64,000 nucleotides of DNA from Xanthomonas bromi (GCF_900092025.1 NZ_FLTX01000027.1:62001-126000), one strand, 5' to 3'; counted from the first letter of the stretch, positions 18,437-27,580 are shown. The notes: generated from the sequence alone by a model not told the origin. A program made the numbers and translations.

Positions 18437-19159
18437 TTACCAGTCGGTGCGTTGCGGCAGCAGGCCGCGCAGTTCCGCATCGCTGAGGTTGCGCCACTGT
18501 CCCGGCTTGAGCGCGGCCAGCTTGATGTTGTCGATGCGCACCCGGCGTAGTTGCGTGACCCGATAGCCGAACTCGGCGGCCATCAGGCGAATCTGCCGAT
18601 TCAAGCCCTGCTCCAGCACGATGCGGAAGCCGAATTTGGCGATACGCGCGGTGCGGCACGGCAGCGTGGTTTCGTTGTGGATGCGCACGCCGCGCGCCAT
18701 GCCACGCAGGAATTCGTCGGTGACCGGCTTGTTGACCGCCACCAGATATTCTTTCTGATGACGATTTTCCGCGCGCAGAATCTCGTTGACGATGTTGCCG
18801 TTGCTGGTCATCAGGATCAGCCCTTCGGACTCCTTGTCGAGCCGGCCGATCGGGAAAATGCGCTGCTCGTGGCCAACGAATTCGACGATATTGCCCTTGA
18901 CCGAACTCTCGGTGGTGCAGGTGATGCCCACCGGTTTGTTGAGCGCGATGTACACGTGTTTGCGGCCGCCGAGCTTCTTGGCCTCGCGCACGCGCAGCGG
19001 CTGGCCGTCCACCAGCACGGTGTCTTCCTCGCCCACCACCGCGCCGGTGCCGGCAGGCACGCCATTGACGGTCACCCGCCGTTCGCCGATCAGGCGATCG
19101 GCCTCGCGGCGTGAGCAGAAGCCGGTTTCGGCGATGTATTTATTGAGTCGAGTGGTCAT
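18437..19159 (-). CDS. 23S rRNA pseudouridine synthase RluF
   Basis: 240 residues. An S4 RNA-binding domain (residues 1-60, LNKYIAETGFCSRREADRLI) precedes the RsuA/RluB/E/F-type catalytic domain with the motif FPIGRLDKESEGL, in which Asp108 is the catalytic aspartate. It would modify U2604 (and possibly U2605) of 23S rRNA in the cytoplasm. The assignment to RluF rather than RluB rests on the SSVKGNIVEFV region and overall length from memory of the family. It appears monocistronic. Confidence 0.85.
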   Translation of the reverse strand: MTTRLNKYIAETGFCSRREADRLIGERRVTVNGVPAGTGAVVGEEDTVLVDGQPLRVREAKKLGGRKHVYIALNKPVGITCTTESSVKGNIVEFVGHEQRIFPIGRLDKESEGLILMTSNGNIVNEILRAENRHQKEYLVAVNKPVTDEFLRGMARGVRIHNETTLPCRTARIAKFGFRIVLEQGLNRQIRLMAAEFGYRVTQLRRVRIDNIKLAALKPGQWRNLSDAELRGLLPQRTDW

Positions 19160-19297
19160 CGGACAATTATCGGCGATTTAGAGCAGGCCGTGCGCCATGC
19201 CGTCTGCCCAGACCAGCAATCGGCAGCAGGCAGTCGCTAGATACGCGTGCACGCAGCGCCGGTCTAATGCTGCGCGGAGTCGTTTGCTCAGGCGCCC

Positions 19298-21703
19298 TTA
19301 GCCAGACACGGCCACCAGCTGCGGCGTGTGCAGCAGCTCTTCCAGCGGGCACGGACGATGCAGGCTGAAGCCCTGCACCTGGCCCACGCCGGCTTCGCGC
19401 AGCCCGGGGATATCGGACTCCGATTCCACGCCCTCGGCGACCACTTCGATGCCCAGCGCCAGCCCGACCTGGGCGATCGAATGCACCGCTGCGCGATCCA
19501 CCGCATCGTGCGCGTAGTTGCGGACAAAGCCGCAGTCGATCTTCAGCACGTCCACGGTGAATTGCTTGAGATAGCCGAACGAGGCCAGGCCGCTGCCGAA
19601 ATCGTCCAGCGCCACGTGGCAGCCACGCGCACGCACGCTCTGCACGAAACGCTGCGCATGTTCCAGGTCGCCGATGACCGCAGTCTCGGTGATCTCCATG
19701 CATAGCTTCGGCACAAGCGCCGGGTAGCGCTCGAACAAGGCGCAGACGAAGTCGAGGAAATCCGGTTGCGCGATCGATTGCGCAGACAAATTGACGTGAC
19801 ACAGATCCAGCGCCGCCACATGCATCGGATTGGCCGACAACTGTGCGCACAACGATTCCAGCACGTAGGTATCGACCATGCGCCCCAACCCGTAACGCTC
19901 CACCGCCGGCAGGAATTCACCCGGGCTCAGCACCCGCCCGTCGCTGGCGCGCATGCGCACCAGCACCTCGTACTGCAGCCGCCCCGGGTCGCTCAGCACC
20001 TGAATCTTCTGCGCGTACAACAGCAGGCGTTCTTCGGCGATCGCCAATTGCACCGCACTGATCCAGCCACCGTCGTGGCGGCGCTGCGCCAGAGCCAGAT
20101 CGTTTTCGTTGAAGCAGCGAATGCGGTTACGCCCTTCTGCCTTGGCCGCATGACAGGCCAGATCGGCGGCGGTCATCAAGGTATTCACGTCGCTGGCGCC
20201 CTGGAGGATCTCCACGACGCCAAAACTGCAGCTCGGCGTCAGCGGCCGCCCGCCCTGGTGGCTCCACGGTTGCCCGAGCACGCCGTGCATGCGCTCCAGC
20301 AAGGCACGCGCCTGCACCAGGTCGGTATTGGCCAACAGGATGGCGAATTCATCGCCGCCTAGACGCCCCAGCCAGTCGCCGGGACGCAGCTGCATGGTGA
20401 TCACATCGGCGAAGTGGCACAGGAACTTGTCGCCGACGGCATGCCCGAAGGTGTCGTTGACCAGCTTGAAATGATCCAGGTCGACGAAACACAGCGCGTG
20501 GCACAGCTGCGGCGATTGCGGCGGCTCGATCAAACGCTGCAGCCGGCGTTCGATTTCATGCCGATTGATCAGCCCCGTCAGCCCATCGTGGCGTGCATGG
20601 AAGGCCACTTCGTCGGCCAGCTCGTGCGCGTGCGAGACATCTTCGATCACTGCGAGCACCAGCGTGGGTTCCTGCGGGCCCGGCTCCACCAGCGAGGCGC
20701 TCCAGCGGCCCCACATCACTCCGCCATCGGCACGTATAAAGCGCAGTTCGCCGGATTGCAGCAGCTTGGGCCAATCGAGCATGCCGCGACTGTCCAGCTT
20801 GATGTCTTCCGGATGCATCACCTCGGCCAGCGTGCAGGCCTGCAGCTCTTCCGGCCGGTAGAGCAGCACGCTGGCCATCGACGCGTTCGCATCGAGCACG
20901 TTGCCGCGCAGATCGAACTTGACCATGCCCAACGCCGCCTGCTGGAACGCGGTGCGGAAGCGGCCTTCGTGCGACAGCAGGTAATCGCCGATGCGCCGCA
21001 TTGCCAGCACGCAGGTGATCAGCACCAGCAGCAAGGTCGCCAGGCTGCAGACCACCATCACATCGTGCAACAGCCGCGCGCAGCGGGTCAGGTACCCCAG
21101 GAATTCGGAAGCGTCGCGGCGCATGCGGCCGTCCAGCAGATTCAGCTCATCGCGCAATGCCTGCAGCGCGCGCGGATCCGGCCGGGCGGCGGCCTGCACC
21201 GAGGCGGCACGGTCGGCCAAGGCGCTCAGTTGCAGGATGCCGACGTCGGTGCGCTTCCACAGCGCAATGGCGTCGCCGAGATACGGAAACTGGTGCCCAT
21301 AGCGATACAGCCGCACCATTTGCGGCATGTCCTCACGCGCATTGCGGCCAGCGCCCAGGCCGGCGTAGACCACGTCCCAATCGATGACCGGTTGTTCGAT
21401 GGCCACGCGCGCCGCGCGGTCGCCCAGCGGTACGTCCAGTGCGCGGCAAGCGGCCTGCAGATCGGCCGTCTCGCCGCTGCCCAGGTAGCGCTCCATCCAG
21501 TACACCGATTCCTGCTGGGCGTTGGCCCAATGGCTTTGCCCGACGATCCAGGCGGTGGCGCCGGACTGGATTTCGATCACCAGCGCCGACACCACCGCCA
21601 TGCAGACGGCGACACCGATCAAGAGCGCCAGAGGAAGCGTCAGCCAACCACGCACCAGGTACATGGTCTGTCCACCGCCCTTGCTGCGTGCTGCCTGCGC
21701 CAT
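19298..21703 (-). CDS. Membrane GGDEF-EAL signalling protein with PAS domain
   Basis: 801 residues from the ATG at 21703, with AAGGA about 11 bases upstream. The N-terminus has a helix (about 18-45), a periplasmic segment with a four-helix look, and a second helix (about 235-260). A PAS domain (LSHEGRFRTAFQQAALGM) comes next, then GGDEF with intact GGDEF at about 449-453 and DGLTGLINRHEIERRL, then an EAL domain. The EAL signature reads EVL (about residue 578) in place of EAL, but downstream residues TETAV, DDFGSGLASFGYL, KIDCGFV and AEGVES are kept. It may make and/or degrade c-di-GMP. Confidence 0.87.
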   Translation of the reverse strand: MAQAARSKGGGQTMYLVRGWLTLPLALLIGVAVCMAVVSALVIEIQSGATAWIVGQSHWANAQQESVYWMERYLGSGETADLQAACRALDVPLGDRAARVAIEQPVIDWDVVYAGLGAGRNAREDMPQMVRLYRYGHQFPYLGDAIALWKRTDVGILQLSALADRAASVQAAARPDPRALQALRDELNLLDGRMRRDASEFLGYLTRCARLLHDVMVVCSLATLLLVLITCVLAMRRIGDYLLSHEGRFRTAFQQAALGMVKFDLRGNVLDANASMASVLLYRPEELQACTLAEVMHPEDIKLDSRGMLDWPKLLQSGELRFIRADGGVMWGRWSASLVEPGPQEPTLVLAVIEDVSHAHELADEVAFHARHDGLTGLINRHEIERRLQRLIEPPQSPQLCHALCFVDLDHFKLVNDTFGHAVGDKFLCHFADVITMQLRPGDWLGRLGGDEFAILLANTDLVQARALLERMHGVLGQPWSHQGGRPLTPSCSFGVVEILQGASDVNTLMTAADLACHAAKAEGRNRIRCFNENDLALAQRRHDGGWISAVQLAIAEERLLLYAQKIQVLSDPGRLQYEVLVRMRASDGRVLSPGEFLPAVERYGLGRMVDTYVLESLCAQLSANPMHVAALDLCHVNLSAQSIAQPDFLDFVCALFERYPALVPKLCMEITETAVIGDLEHAQRFVQSVRARGCHVALDDFGSGLASFGYLKQFTVDVLKIDCGFVRNYAHDAVDRAAVHSIAQVGLALGIEVVAEGVESESDIPGLREAGVGQVQGFSLHRPCPLEELLHTPQLVAVSG

Positions 21704-21966
21704 CGCCGTCCGTCCTTCGCCGCCCCAGTGCGATTCAGGCGCCCACTGGGCGCCTGAAGGCAGTAGCGGCCGCAACGGCCGGGTCTGTATGGCAAAACCC
21801 GCTCGGCGTACTGCAGGTCAGGTTAGCGACGCTGACTAGATCAGCCTGATCGCCAGCGCAGTGGAGCGCCGGAACGCCTCGCCGCTTTTGTATGCACATT
21901 CATGCATAGCGATACTAGGCAGCCGTACCGCCTACGGCGTCGCGCTGCAGGCAGCGCCGGCCATGC

Positions 21967-23889
21967 TTACTCGCCGCGCGGCTTCGGCGGACCCTTGCGG
22001 TGCGGTGCGCCAGCGCGGTCCATCGGACGGTTCGGACCATTCGGGCGCCCGGACGGCTTGCCGCCACGCGGGAAGCGCGGCTTGGACAGCGACGTGGCCG
22101 CTTCGCCCTCTTCCAGCTTGCGCATGTTGAGCTGCTGACCGGACACCCAGACCTTCTTCAGGTGGGTGAGCAGTTCGCGCGGCATGTCGGCCGGCAGATC
22201 CAGGATCGAATAATCGTCCTGGATGTCGATCCGGCCGATATAGCGGCTTTCCAGACCTGCTTCGTTGGCGATCGCGCCGACGATATTGGCCGGCTTCACG
22301 CCGTGGGTGTGGCCCACTTCGATGCGGTAGCTCTCCATGCCGAACTCCGGCTCGCCACGCGGGGCAGCCGGGTCGCGACGCGGACGCTCGCCACCGGCAT
22401 CGTCGCCGCGCGGCGGACGTGCAGCGCGCTCGCCGTCGGCACGTGGGCCACGTTCGAACTTGGGTTCAAAACGCGGACGCTCACCACGGTCATTACGGTC
22501 GCCGCGGTCGGCACGCTCGTTGCGCTCGCGCGGGGCGAACTCTTCGCGTGCGCCACGCACCGGCGGGGTCAGCAGGAATGGCGCGTCACCCTGCAGCAGC
22601 TTGGCCATGGCGGCGGCGATATCGATCGCCGGCACGTTGTTTTCGGCCTCGTAGCGCTGCAGCAGATCGCGGTACATGTCGATCTGGCCACCGGCCAGCG
22701 TCTCGGTGATGCGGGTCATGAAACGTGCAACGCGGGTGTCGTTGACCGCATCCACGCTCGGCAGCTGCATCTCTTCGATCGGCTGACGGGTGGCGCGTTC
22801 GATCGAGCGCAGCATGCCCTTTTCGCGCGGGGTGACGAACAGGATCGCGTCGCCGGTGCGCCCGGCGCGGCCAGTGCGGCCGATCCGGTGCACGTAGCTT
22901 TCGGTGTCGTACGGAATGTCGTAGTTCAGCACGTGGCTGATGCGTTCCACGTCCAGGCCGCGTGCGGCCACGTCTGTAGCGACCAGGATGTCCAGCTTGC
23001 CGTCCTTGAGCTGGGCGATGGTCTTCTCGCGTGCGGCCTGCTGCATGTCGCCGTTGATGGCCGCCGCCGCCAGACCGCGCGCCTGCAGCTTCTGCGCCAG
23101 CTCTTCGGTACCGGCCTTGGTGCGCGCGAAGATGATCATGCCGTCGAACGGCTCGACCTCAAGAATGCGGGTCAGCGCATCCAGCTTGTGCAGGCCGCTC
23201 ACCCACCAGTAGCGCTGGCGGATATTGGCCGAGGTGGTGGTCTTGGCCGCGATGGTGACTTCGGCCGGGTCCTTCAGATAGGTCTGCGCGATGCGGCGGA
23301 TGGCCGGCGGCATGGTGGCCGAGAACAACGCCACCTGGCGCTTTTCCGGCAACTTCTTCAGCACCGCTTCGACGTCGTCGATGAAACCCATGCGCAGCAT
23401 TTCGTCGGCTTCGTCCAGCACCAGCGTCTTGAGCTGGGACAGATCCAGCGTGCCGCGGTCCAGGTGATCGATCACCCGGCCCGGGGTACCGACCACCACA
23501 TGCACACCGCGCTTGAGCGCGCTCAGCTGCTGGGCGTAGGGCTGGCCACCGTACACCGGCAGCACGCGGAAGCCGGGGATGGCTTCGGCATATTTCTGGA
23601 AGGCTTCGGCGACCTGGATAGCCAGTTCGCGGGTCGGGGCCAGCACCAGCGCCTGCGGCTTGAGCTGGTTCAGATCGGCGTTGGACAGTACCGGCAGCGC
23701 GAACGCGGCGGTCTTGCCGGTACCGGTCTGCGCCTGGCCGAGCACGTCGCGGCCGGCGAGCAACGCGGGAATGGTGGCGGCCTGGATCGGCGACGGCGAC
23801 TCGTAGCCAACATTGGCAACGGCCTTCATCACAGCGTCCGAGAGGCCGAGGTCTGCAAACAGCAGCGGCGCGGGGGATTCTTGGGTCAT
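21967..23889 (-). CDS. DEAD-box RNA helicase DeaD/CsdA type
   Basis: 640 residues. The ATG at 23889 has GGAG 7 bases upstream. Motifs are the Q motif region SPSPIQ, Walker A AQTGTGKT (53-60), PTRELA, DEAD at 159-162, SAT at 190-192 and HRIGRTGRAGR. After the helicase core comes an Arg/Glu/Asp/Gly-rich linker (RERNERADRGDRNDRGER) and a DbpA/CsdA-type RNA-binding domain (YRIEVGHTHGVKPANIVGAI). A basic Pro/Gly-rich tail ends the protein. It would unwind structured rRNA or mRNA, chiefly in cold or in ribosome assembly. Confidence 0.92.
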   Translation of the reverse strand: MTQESPAPLLFADLGLSDAVMKAVANVGYESPSPIQAATIPALLAGRDVLGQAQTGTGKTAAFALPVLSNADLNQLKPQALVLAPTRELAIQVAEAFQKYAEAIPGFRVLPVYGGQPYAQQLSALKRGVHVVVGTPGRVIDHLDRGTLDLSQLKTLVLDEADEMLRMGFIDDVEAVLKKLPEKRQVALFSATMPPAIRRIAQTYLKDPAEVTIAAKTTTSANIRQRYWWVSGLHKLDALTRILEVEPFDGMIIFARTKAGTEELAQKLQARGLAAAAINGDMQQAAREKTIAQLKDGKLDILVATDVAARGLDVERISHVLNYDIPYDTESYVHRIGRTGRAGRTGDAILFVTPREKGMLRSIERATRQPIEEMQLPSVDAVNDTRVARFMTRITETLAGGQIDMYRDLLQRYEAENNVPAIDIAAAMAKLLQGDAPFLLTPPVRGAREEFAPRERNERADRGDRNDRGERPRFEPKFERGPRADGERAARPPRGDDAGGERPRRDPAAPRGEPEFGMESYRIEVGHTHGVKPANIVGAIANEAGLESRYIGRIDIQDDYSILDLPADMPRELLTHLKKVWVSGQQLNMRKLEEGEAATSLSKPRFPRGGKPSGRPNGPNRPMDRAGAPHRKGPPKPRGE

Positions 23890-24060
23890 GGGTAACTCCG
23901 GAGGCGCCGCACGGAGCCGGCAGGCGCAAAGCAGCATAGTGTGCCTCTTCAGCCCCCCTGCTGTCGAAATGTTCGTGACAGGCCATTCAGGTTGTGAGGA
24001 ATTGCACGTTCGCGCGAATCATCCTGGCGTGCAAACCCTCCCTCCCACCCGATTGGAGCC

Positions 24061-24561
24061 ATGCCCCTGGACACAGACCTGCAAGCCCGCTTCAGCACCC
24101 TGCTGCAGCAACACCGCGGCATCGTGCTGAAAGTGGCGGCAAGTTATTGCCACGACCGCGACGACCGCGACGAACTGGCGCAGGAAATCGCCACGCAATT
24201 GTGGCGGGCATTTCCCAGCTACGATCCGAGCCGGCGCTTTTCCACCTGGATGTACCGCATCGCCTTGAATGTGGCGATCAGCGATCTGCGCGGCCGCCGC
24301 CGCACGCCCGTCGAGCCGATCGCGCTCGACGCAGTCGTCGAGCGCATCGCCGATCCACTGGCGCACGCCCCAGTGCACGAGCAGCAGGTCGCCGCGCTAT
24401 ACGCCTTCATTGCGCAACAACCGCCGCTGGAACGCGCGCTGCTGTTGCTCTATCTGGACGAACACAGCTACCGCGAGATCGGCGAAGTGCTCGGCATCAG
24501 CGAAACCAATGTCGCCACAAAACTCAGCCGCCTGAAAACCCGCATTCGCGCCGAACTTTGA
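24061..24561 (+). CDS. ECF-type RNA polymerase sigma factor
   Basis: 166 residues. Region 2 is seen at about 15-80 (HRGIVLKVAASYCHDRDDRDELAQEI, then FSTWMYRIALNVAISDLR). Region 4 at about 110-165 includes LPPLERALLL-like residues and the helix-turn-helix YREIGEVLGISETNVATKLSRLK. The sequence is typical of membrane-partnered ECF factors. Thirty bases downstream a membrane protein begins that probably modulates it. No target promoters can be named. Confidence 0.88.
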   Translation: MPLDTDLQARFSTLLQQHRGIVLKVAASYCHDRDDRDELAQEIATQLWRAFPSYDPSRRFSTWMYRIALNVAISDLRGRRRTPVEPIALDAVVERIADPLAHAPVHEQQVAALYAFIAQQPPLERALLLLYLDEHSYREIGEVLGISETNVATKLSRLKTRIRAEL

Positions 24562-24590
24562 CCCACCCCGATCCGCAACCGGAGCAAGAC

Positions 24591-25238
24591 ATGGAACTGG
24601 ACGACATCGCCCGCGCCTGGCGTTCACTGGAACAGCGGCTGGACCAACAGACCGCACTCACCGGCCACCTGCTGGGCGCTATGCGCAGCCACGCAGTACG
24701 TGCGCAACTGCGTCCGTTGTGGCTGAGCCAATCGGCGCAGCTGCTGTGCGCCATCGCGCTGAGCGGCGTCATCGCCCATAGCTGGCTCCCGTTTGCCGAT
24801 CAGGCGGCAGCGGTCATTGGTGGAGTGCTGCTGCAGATGTGGTGTGTTGCGCTGGCAGCCTCGGCAGCGCGTCAACTGTGGCTGTTGTCGCAGCTGGATT
24901 TCGCCAGGCCACTGCTGCAGACGCAGCGGGCGCTTGCGCAGCTGCGGCGCTGGCGCACGCGGGTGACACCATGGCTGGGCGTGGCGTTCTGGGTGTTGTG
25001 GGTGGCAGTGGCGGACGCTGCATGGCGCGCCCTCACCGGGGTGTCGCTGCCAAATGTCTGGCTGCTGTGCAACGTGCTGGTCGGGCTGCTCGGCGGCATC
25101 GGCACCTGGCTGGGCTATCGGCGGCTGCAGCACAGCGGCCAACCCTGGCTGGAACGCATCGACAACGCACATGCCGGCCGCAGCGTCGCCCGTACCGAAA
25201 TCCTGCTGGAACAGATCGCGCGTTTCCAGCGCGAGTAG
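24591..25238 (+). CDS. Membrane protein partnered with the ECF sigma factor
   Basis: 215 residues, with GGAGC 6-7 bases before the ATG at 24591. The N-terminal 40 residues are amphipathic and soluble (MELDDIARAWRSLEQRLDQQ). Four hydrophobic helices follow (about 48-66, 70-92, 125-145 and 155-175), and a soluble C-terminal helix ends the protein. It lacks the zinc anti-sigma HxxxCxxC motif. Its position directly after the sigma gene suggests a regulatory partner, with the N-terminal segment as the candidate sigma-binding part. That role is inference only. Confidence 0.75.
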   Translation: MELDDIARAWRSLEQRLDQQTALTGHLLGAMRSHAVRAQLRPLWLSQSAQLLCAIALSGVIAHSWLPFADQAAAVIGGVLLQMWCVALAASAARQLWLLSQLDFARPLLQTQRALAQLRRWRTRVTPWLGVAFWVLWVAVADAAWRALTGVSLPNVWLLCNVLVGLLGGIGTWLGYRRLQHSGQPWLERIDNAHAGRSVARTEILLEQIARFQRE

Positions 25239-25274
25239 GCGGATAATCGCCGTCTCCCTGCGACCGAGCACACC

Positions 25275-25517
25275 ATGCAATATCTGGAATTCGACCTGGA
25301 CGGCGACCACATCGAACTCAACCAGTTGCTCAAGCTGGCCGGCATTGCCGACAGCGGCGGCCAGGGCAAGGCGATTGTGGCCAGCGGCGCGGTCAGCGTC
25401 GACGGCGTGCAGGAGCTGCGCAAGACCGCCAAGATCCGCCCCGGTCAGCTGGTGCAGTTGGAGGAGGTGGAAATTCGCGTGCTGGCACTGGACCCGGATG
25501 CGGACCCCGACGCATGA
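25275..25517 (+). CDS. S4-domain RNA-binding protein (YbcJ-like)
   Basis: 80 residues, almost entirely a small S4 fold: IELNQLLKLAGIADSGGQGKAIV then GAVSVDGVQELRKTAKIRPG and a closing strand QLVQLEEVEIRVL. This matches the YbcJ/COG2501 family, which binds RNA, perhaps in ribosome-related processes. Its final codons overlap the start of the next gene (ATGA at 25514-25517), so the two are translationally coupled. Confidence 0.85.
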   Translation: MQYLEFDLDGDHIELNQLLKLAGIADSGGQGKAIVASGAVSVDGVQELRKTAKIRPGQLVQLEEVEIRVLALDPDADPDA

Positions 25518-25834
25518 AGGTGGTAGAAATCGGCCAGCGCAACAACGCGCCTTCGGTCGACGATCCAACGCATGACGTCTATGTTTTTTCGATCGCCATC
25601 GATTCGGACAAACCGTTCTGGCTGGAGCAATCCATCCGCGGCGGGCATGCCGAGCGAGGCGGCTGCACAATGCTGGCCTTGCACGAACTGGACGCCTGGC
25701 CCGGCGGCTGGCGTGCAGATGTGACCAAGGCCGGCTGCGCGTGGGTGATTCCGATCCTGGAACAAGCCCTGCGCAGCAATGATGCGCAGGCGGCAATCGA
25801 CGCGATCCTGGCGCAGGTTCGAGCGCCGGGTTGA
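25514..25834 (+). CDS. Conserved-looking hypothetical protein coupled to the S4 gene
   Basis: 106 residues, starting in the ATGA that ends the S4-domain gene. The product has a beta-rich first half (DVYVFSIAIDSDKPFWLEQSI), a central ELDAWPGGWRADV and a C-terminal helix ([23 protein letters not shown]). No signal peptide, membrane helix or metal motif is visible. I do not recognise the family. Coupling suggests a role linked to the RNA-binding partner or simple co-regulation. Confidence 0.7.
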   Translation: MKVVEIGQRNNAPSVDDPTHDVYVFSIAIDSDKPFWLEQSIRGGHAERGGCTMLALHELDAWPGGWRADVTKAGCAWVIPILEQALRSNDAQAAIDAILAQVRAPG

Positions 25835-25860
25835 ACCGCACACCTGCCGGCGATGCTGCA

Positions 25861-26262
25861 TCAAACGCCTAGCAGTGCCCGCACCAGTTTGACGATGCCC
25901 CAGAACGACACCACCCAGATGGCGCTACGCAGGTAGGGGATACCCGCGGCATACACCGGCACATAGGCCACGCGCGCCCACAGGTACAGCTGCACGCCGA
26001 GCGCTGTCTCTGCACTGGTGCGCCCGGCCACGCTCACCGCCAGCACCGCAGCCGCGAAGATCGGAAAGGTTTCCAGATAGTTGCGGAACGCGCGGTCCAG
26101 CCGTGCGGCCACGCCGGTGAGCGGCTTGGCGTCGCCATCGCGTGCGCTGGCGTTCCACTTGGTGCCGCGCTGGGCGGTCATGCTGGCCGAGGCAGCCAGC
26201 AATTGCACAAGCCCGAGCACCATCGCCCAGCCCAGCGTTTGCAGTTCGATGGTCAGTTGCAT
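25861..26262 (-). CDS. MAPEG-family membrane protein
   Basis: 133 residues with four hydrophobic helices. The loop after helix 1 (TAQRGTKWNASARDGDAKPLTGVAARLDRAFRNYLETFPIF, split here at residues 29-70) matches the bacterial MAPEG pattern: charged loop, Arg-Asn-Tyr/Glu, then a hydrophobic helix. Human relatives are glutathione-dependent eicosanoid enzymes; bacterial members are of uncertain function. It sits in the inner membrane. It is probably monocistronic. Confidence 0.82.
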   Translation of the reverse strand: MQLTIELQTLGWAMVLGLVQLLAASASMTAQRGTKWNASARDGDAKPLTGVAARLDRAFRNYLETFPIFAAAVLAVSVAGRTSAETALGVQLYLWARVAYVPVYAAGIPYLRSAIWVVSFWGIVKLVRALLGV

Positions 26263-26287
26263 ACGTCTCTCCCAGCCGATGGAAACA

Positions 26288-26833
26288 TCATTTCACCGCC
26301 GTGCGCAGGCTGTAACCGGCCAGACGCCAGGTCTTGTCTTCGTCCAGACGGAACGACACCAGCTCGCGTACCGGCTGCTGCGCCTTGGCGAAGCGGGTCG
26401 GGAAGCTGACGTTGACGTACAGGCCTTCGGGCACCTGCGCGCCGGGGCCGTACTTGACCCGCGTCACCGAGCCCTGGCCGCGACCGACCACCGCGCCAAG
26501 CCGCACGCGTTCGGTGCCGATCTGGCTGACGAAGACGTCGCGCTTGACGGCGGTCTTGGCGACCTTGGACGCGCCATCCCACAACGAGGCGACCTGGTTG
26601 CCGTCCACCATCTGCGCCACGCGCAACGCGGCCTGGGTCATCTCGGTGTTCTGCTTGGTCAGCTGCGCCTCCTGCGCGGGGCTGAGCGCCGGCTGGCCGA
26701 CCGGCGCTCCTGACGCTGCAGCTGCCGACTGCGCCGCAACCGGCTTAGCGGCGCGGCTGGCGGGCTGCGGTTGTTGAGCGAACGCCAGCGCTGGAGCCAG
26801 TGCCAACGCGATAAGCAGACAGGAACGAAACAT
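26288..26833 (-). CDS. DUF4019-like exported protein
   Basis: 181 residues from the ATG at 26833. A signal peptide ends ALAFAQ (about residue 20), followed by an Ala/Pro-rich spacer. The domain then reads MTQAALRVAQMVDGNQVASLWDGAS with later FVSQIGTERVRLGAVVGR and SFPTRFAKAQQPVREL. The W-x-x-A-S and R-x-x-LG features resemble DUF4019. It would be periplasmic, of unknown role. It lies 25 bases downstream of the MAPEG gene's start on the same strand, reading towards it. Confidence 0.7.
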   Translation of the reverse strand: MFRSCLLIALALAPALAFAQQPQPASRAAKPVAAQSAAAASGAPVGQPALSPAQEAQLTKQNTEMTQAALRVAQMVDGNQVASLWDGASKVAKTAVKRDVFVSQIGTERVRLGAVVGRGQGSVTRVKYGPGAQVPEGLYVNVSFPTRFAKAQQPVRELVSFRLDEDKTWRLAGYSLRTAVK

Positions 26834-27247
26834 GGGACGGGGACCTTGTACGGATCGGGTGGAAGGAGAAACACCAGGCATCTTTCAGTGCGTAGCGCAG
26901 TCTAGGATGCCACCTGCACAACACAAGTACCGGATGCAGTTGCGGGGTGGCGCAGAAGGCAGACCATGGCAAGCGGCCGCGCGGAGCTGGTGGACGAAGC
27001 ACGCATCGAGCGCGCAAGCGGCAAGCACGGAACTCTGGCCACGGGCGCACTCGCTTGAAGCAATCAGGTCTGGCAGCGGCGCTTTCATCCTTGTATCTGG
27101 AGTCGCAAACGCTGTGGATAGCAGCGTCGAATGGATACCGAGGATCGCGCGGCAACGTGGTGGAAGTCCCTCGCTCATCCCGGGCAAAGCCGCGCATCCC
27201 TTGGCGACCGCAACGCCGTTTTCTACTCGATCTAGTTTCTACTCGAT
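26834..27247. other. Gene-free region ending in a 16-bp tandem duplication
   Basis: About 410 bp without a supported gene between two minus-strand genes. The only notable structure is the 16-bp duplication at its right edge (27220-27251). Confidence 0.5.
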
Positions 27248-27251
27248 CTAG
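27220..27251. repeat. 16-bp perfect tandem duplication
   Basis: The unit TTTCTACTCGATCTAG occurs twice head-to-tail. The second copy supplies the TAG stop codon (minus strand, 27248-27250) of the small membrane protein gene; AT-richness is higher than in the surroundings. Confidence 0.75.
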
Positions 27252-27502
27252 ACTTCGCCCCCGGGAGCTGGTGGCACGGCCGCCACAGCACGCGGTCGCC
27301 ACAGACGCCAACTGACCCAGAAGGCACGCGCAATCGCGGCAATCACCCCCGCCAGACTCATCCACATCGCCAGTGTCGCCGGCCACTGTTCGTGCATGGC
27401 GGCAGCGGCCACACGCAGCAACTCAGCCACACCGAAGCCCACCAGCACCAACAGAGCCGACGGTAAATATGCCAGTAACACCCCTTTGGTCTTGCCTCGC
27501 AT
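27248..27502 (-). CDS. Small two-helix membrane protein
   Basis: 84 residues. The ribosome binding site GGAGGG sits 4-5 bases before the ATG at 27502, supporting translation. The product has a short basic start (MRGKTKGVLL), a first helix (about 8-32) and a second (about 42-66), then an Arg/Trp-rich loop and a Pro-rich tail. I recognise no family. The stop lies within a tandem 16-bp duplication, so the C-terminus may differ between strains. Confidence 0.6.
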   Translation of the reverse strand: MRGKTKGVLLAYLPSALLVLVGFGVAELLRVAAAAMHEQWPATLAMWMSLAGVIAAIARAFWVSWRLWRPRAVAAVPPAPGGEV

Positions 27503-27580
27503 AAGCCCTCCCCGGCTCAGTCGTGATGCAGCGACGATAGGCAGCGTGGAGTGCGGTACGCGTGAAGCCCGCCACGGCTC

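Noticed and set aside
22000-23895. Roughly 630-codon open frame antisense to the helicase gene
   Set aside because: The sense strand has all DEAD-box motifs; the antisense frame has none of any family.
23962-23980. TGTC...GACA inverted pair upstream of the ECF sigma gene
   Set aside because: Arms are only four bases and the spacing gives no match to a known regulator; chance is likely.
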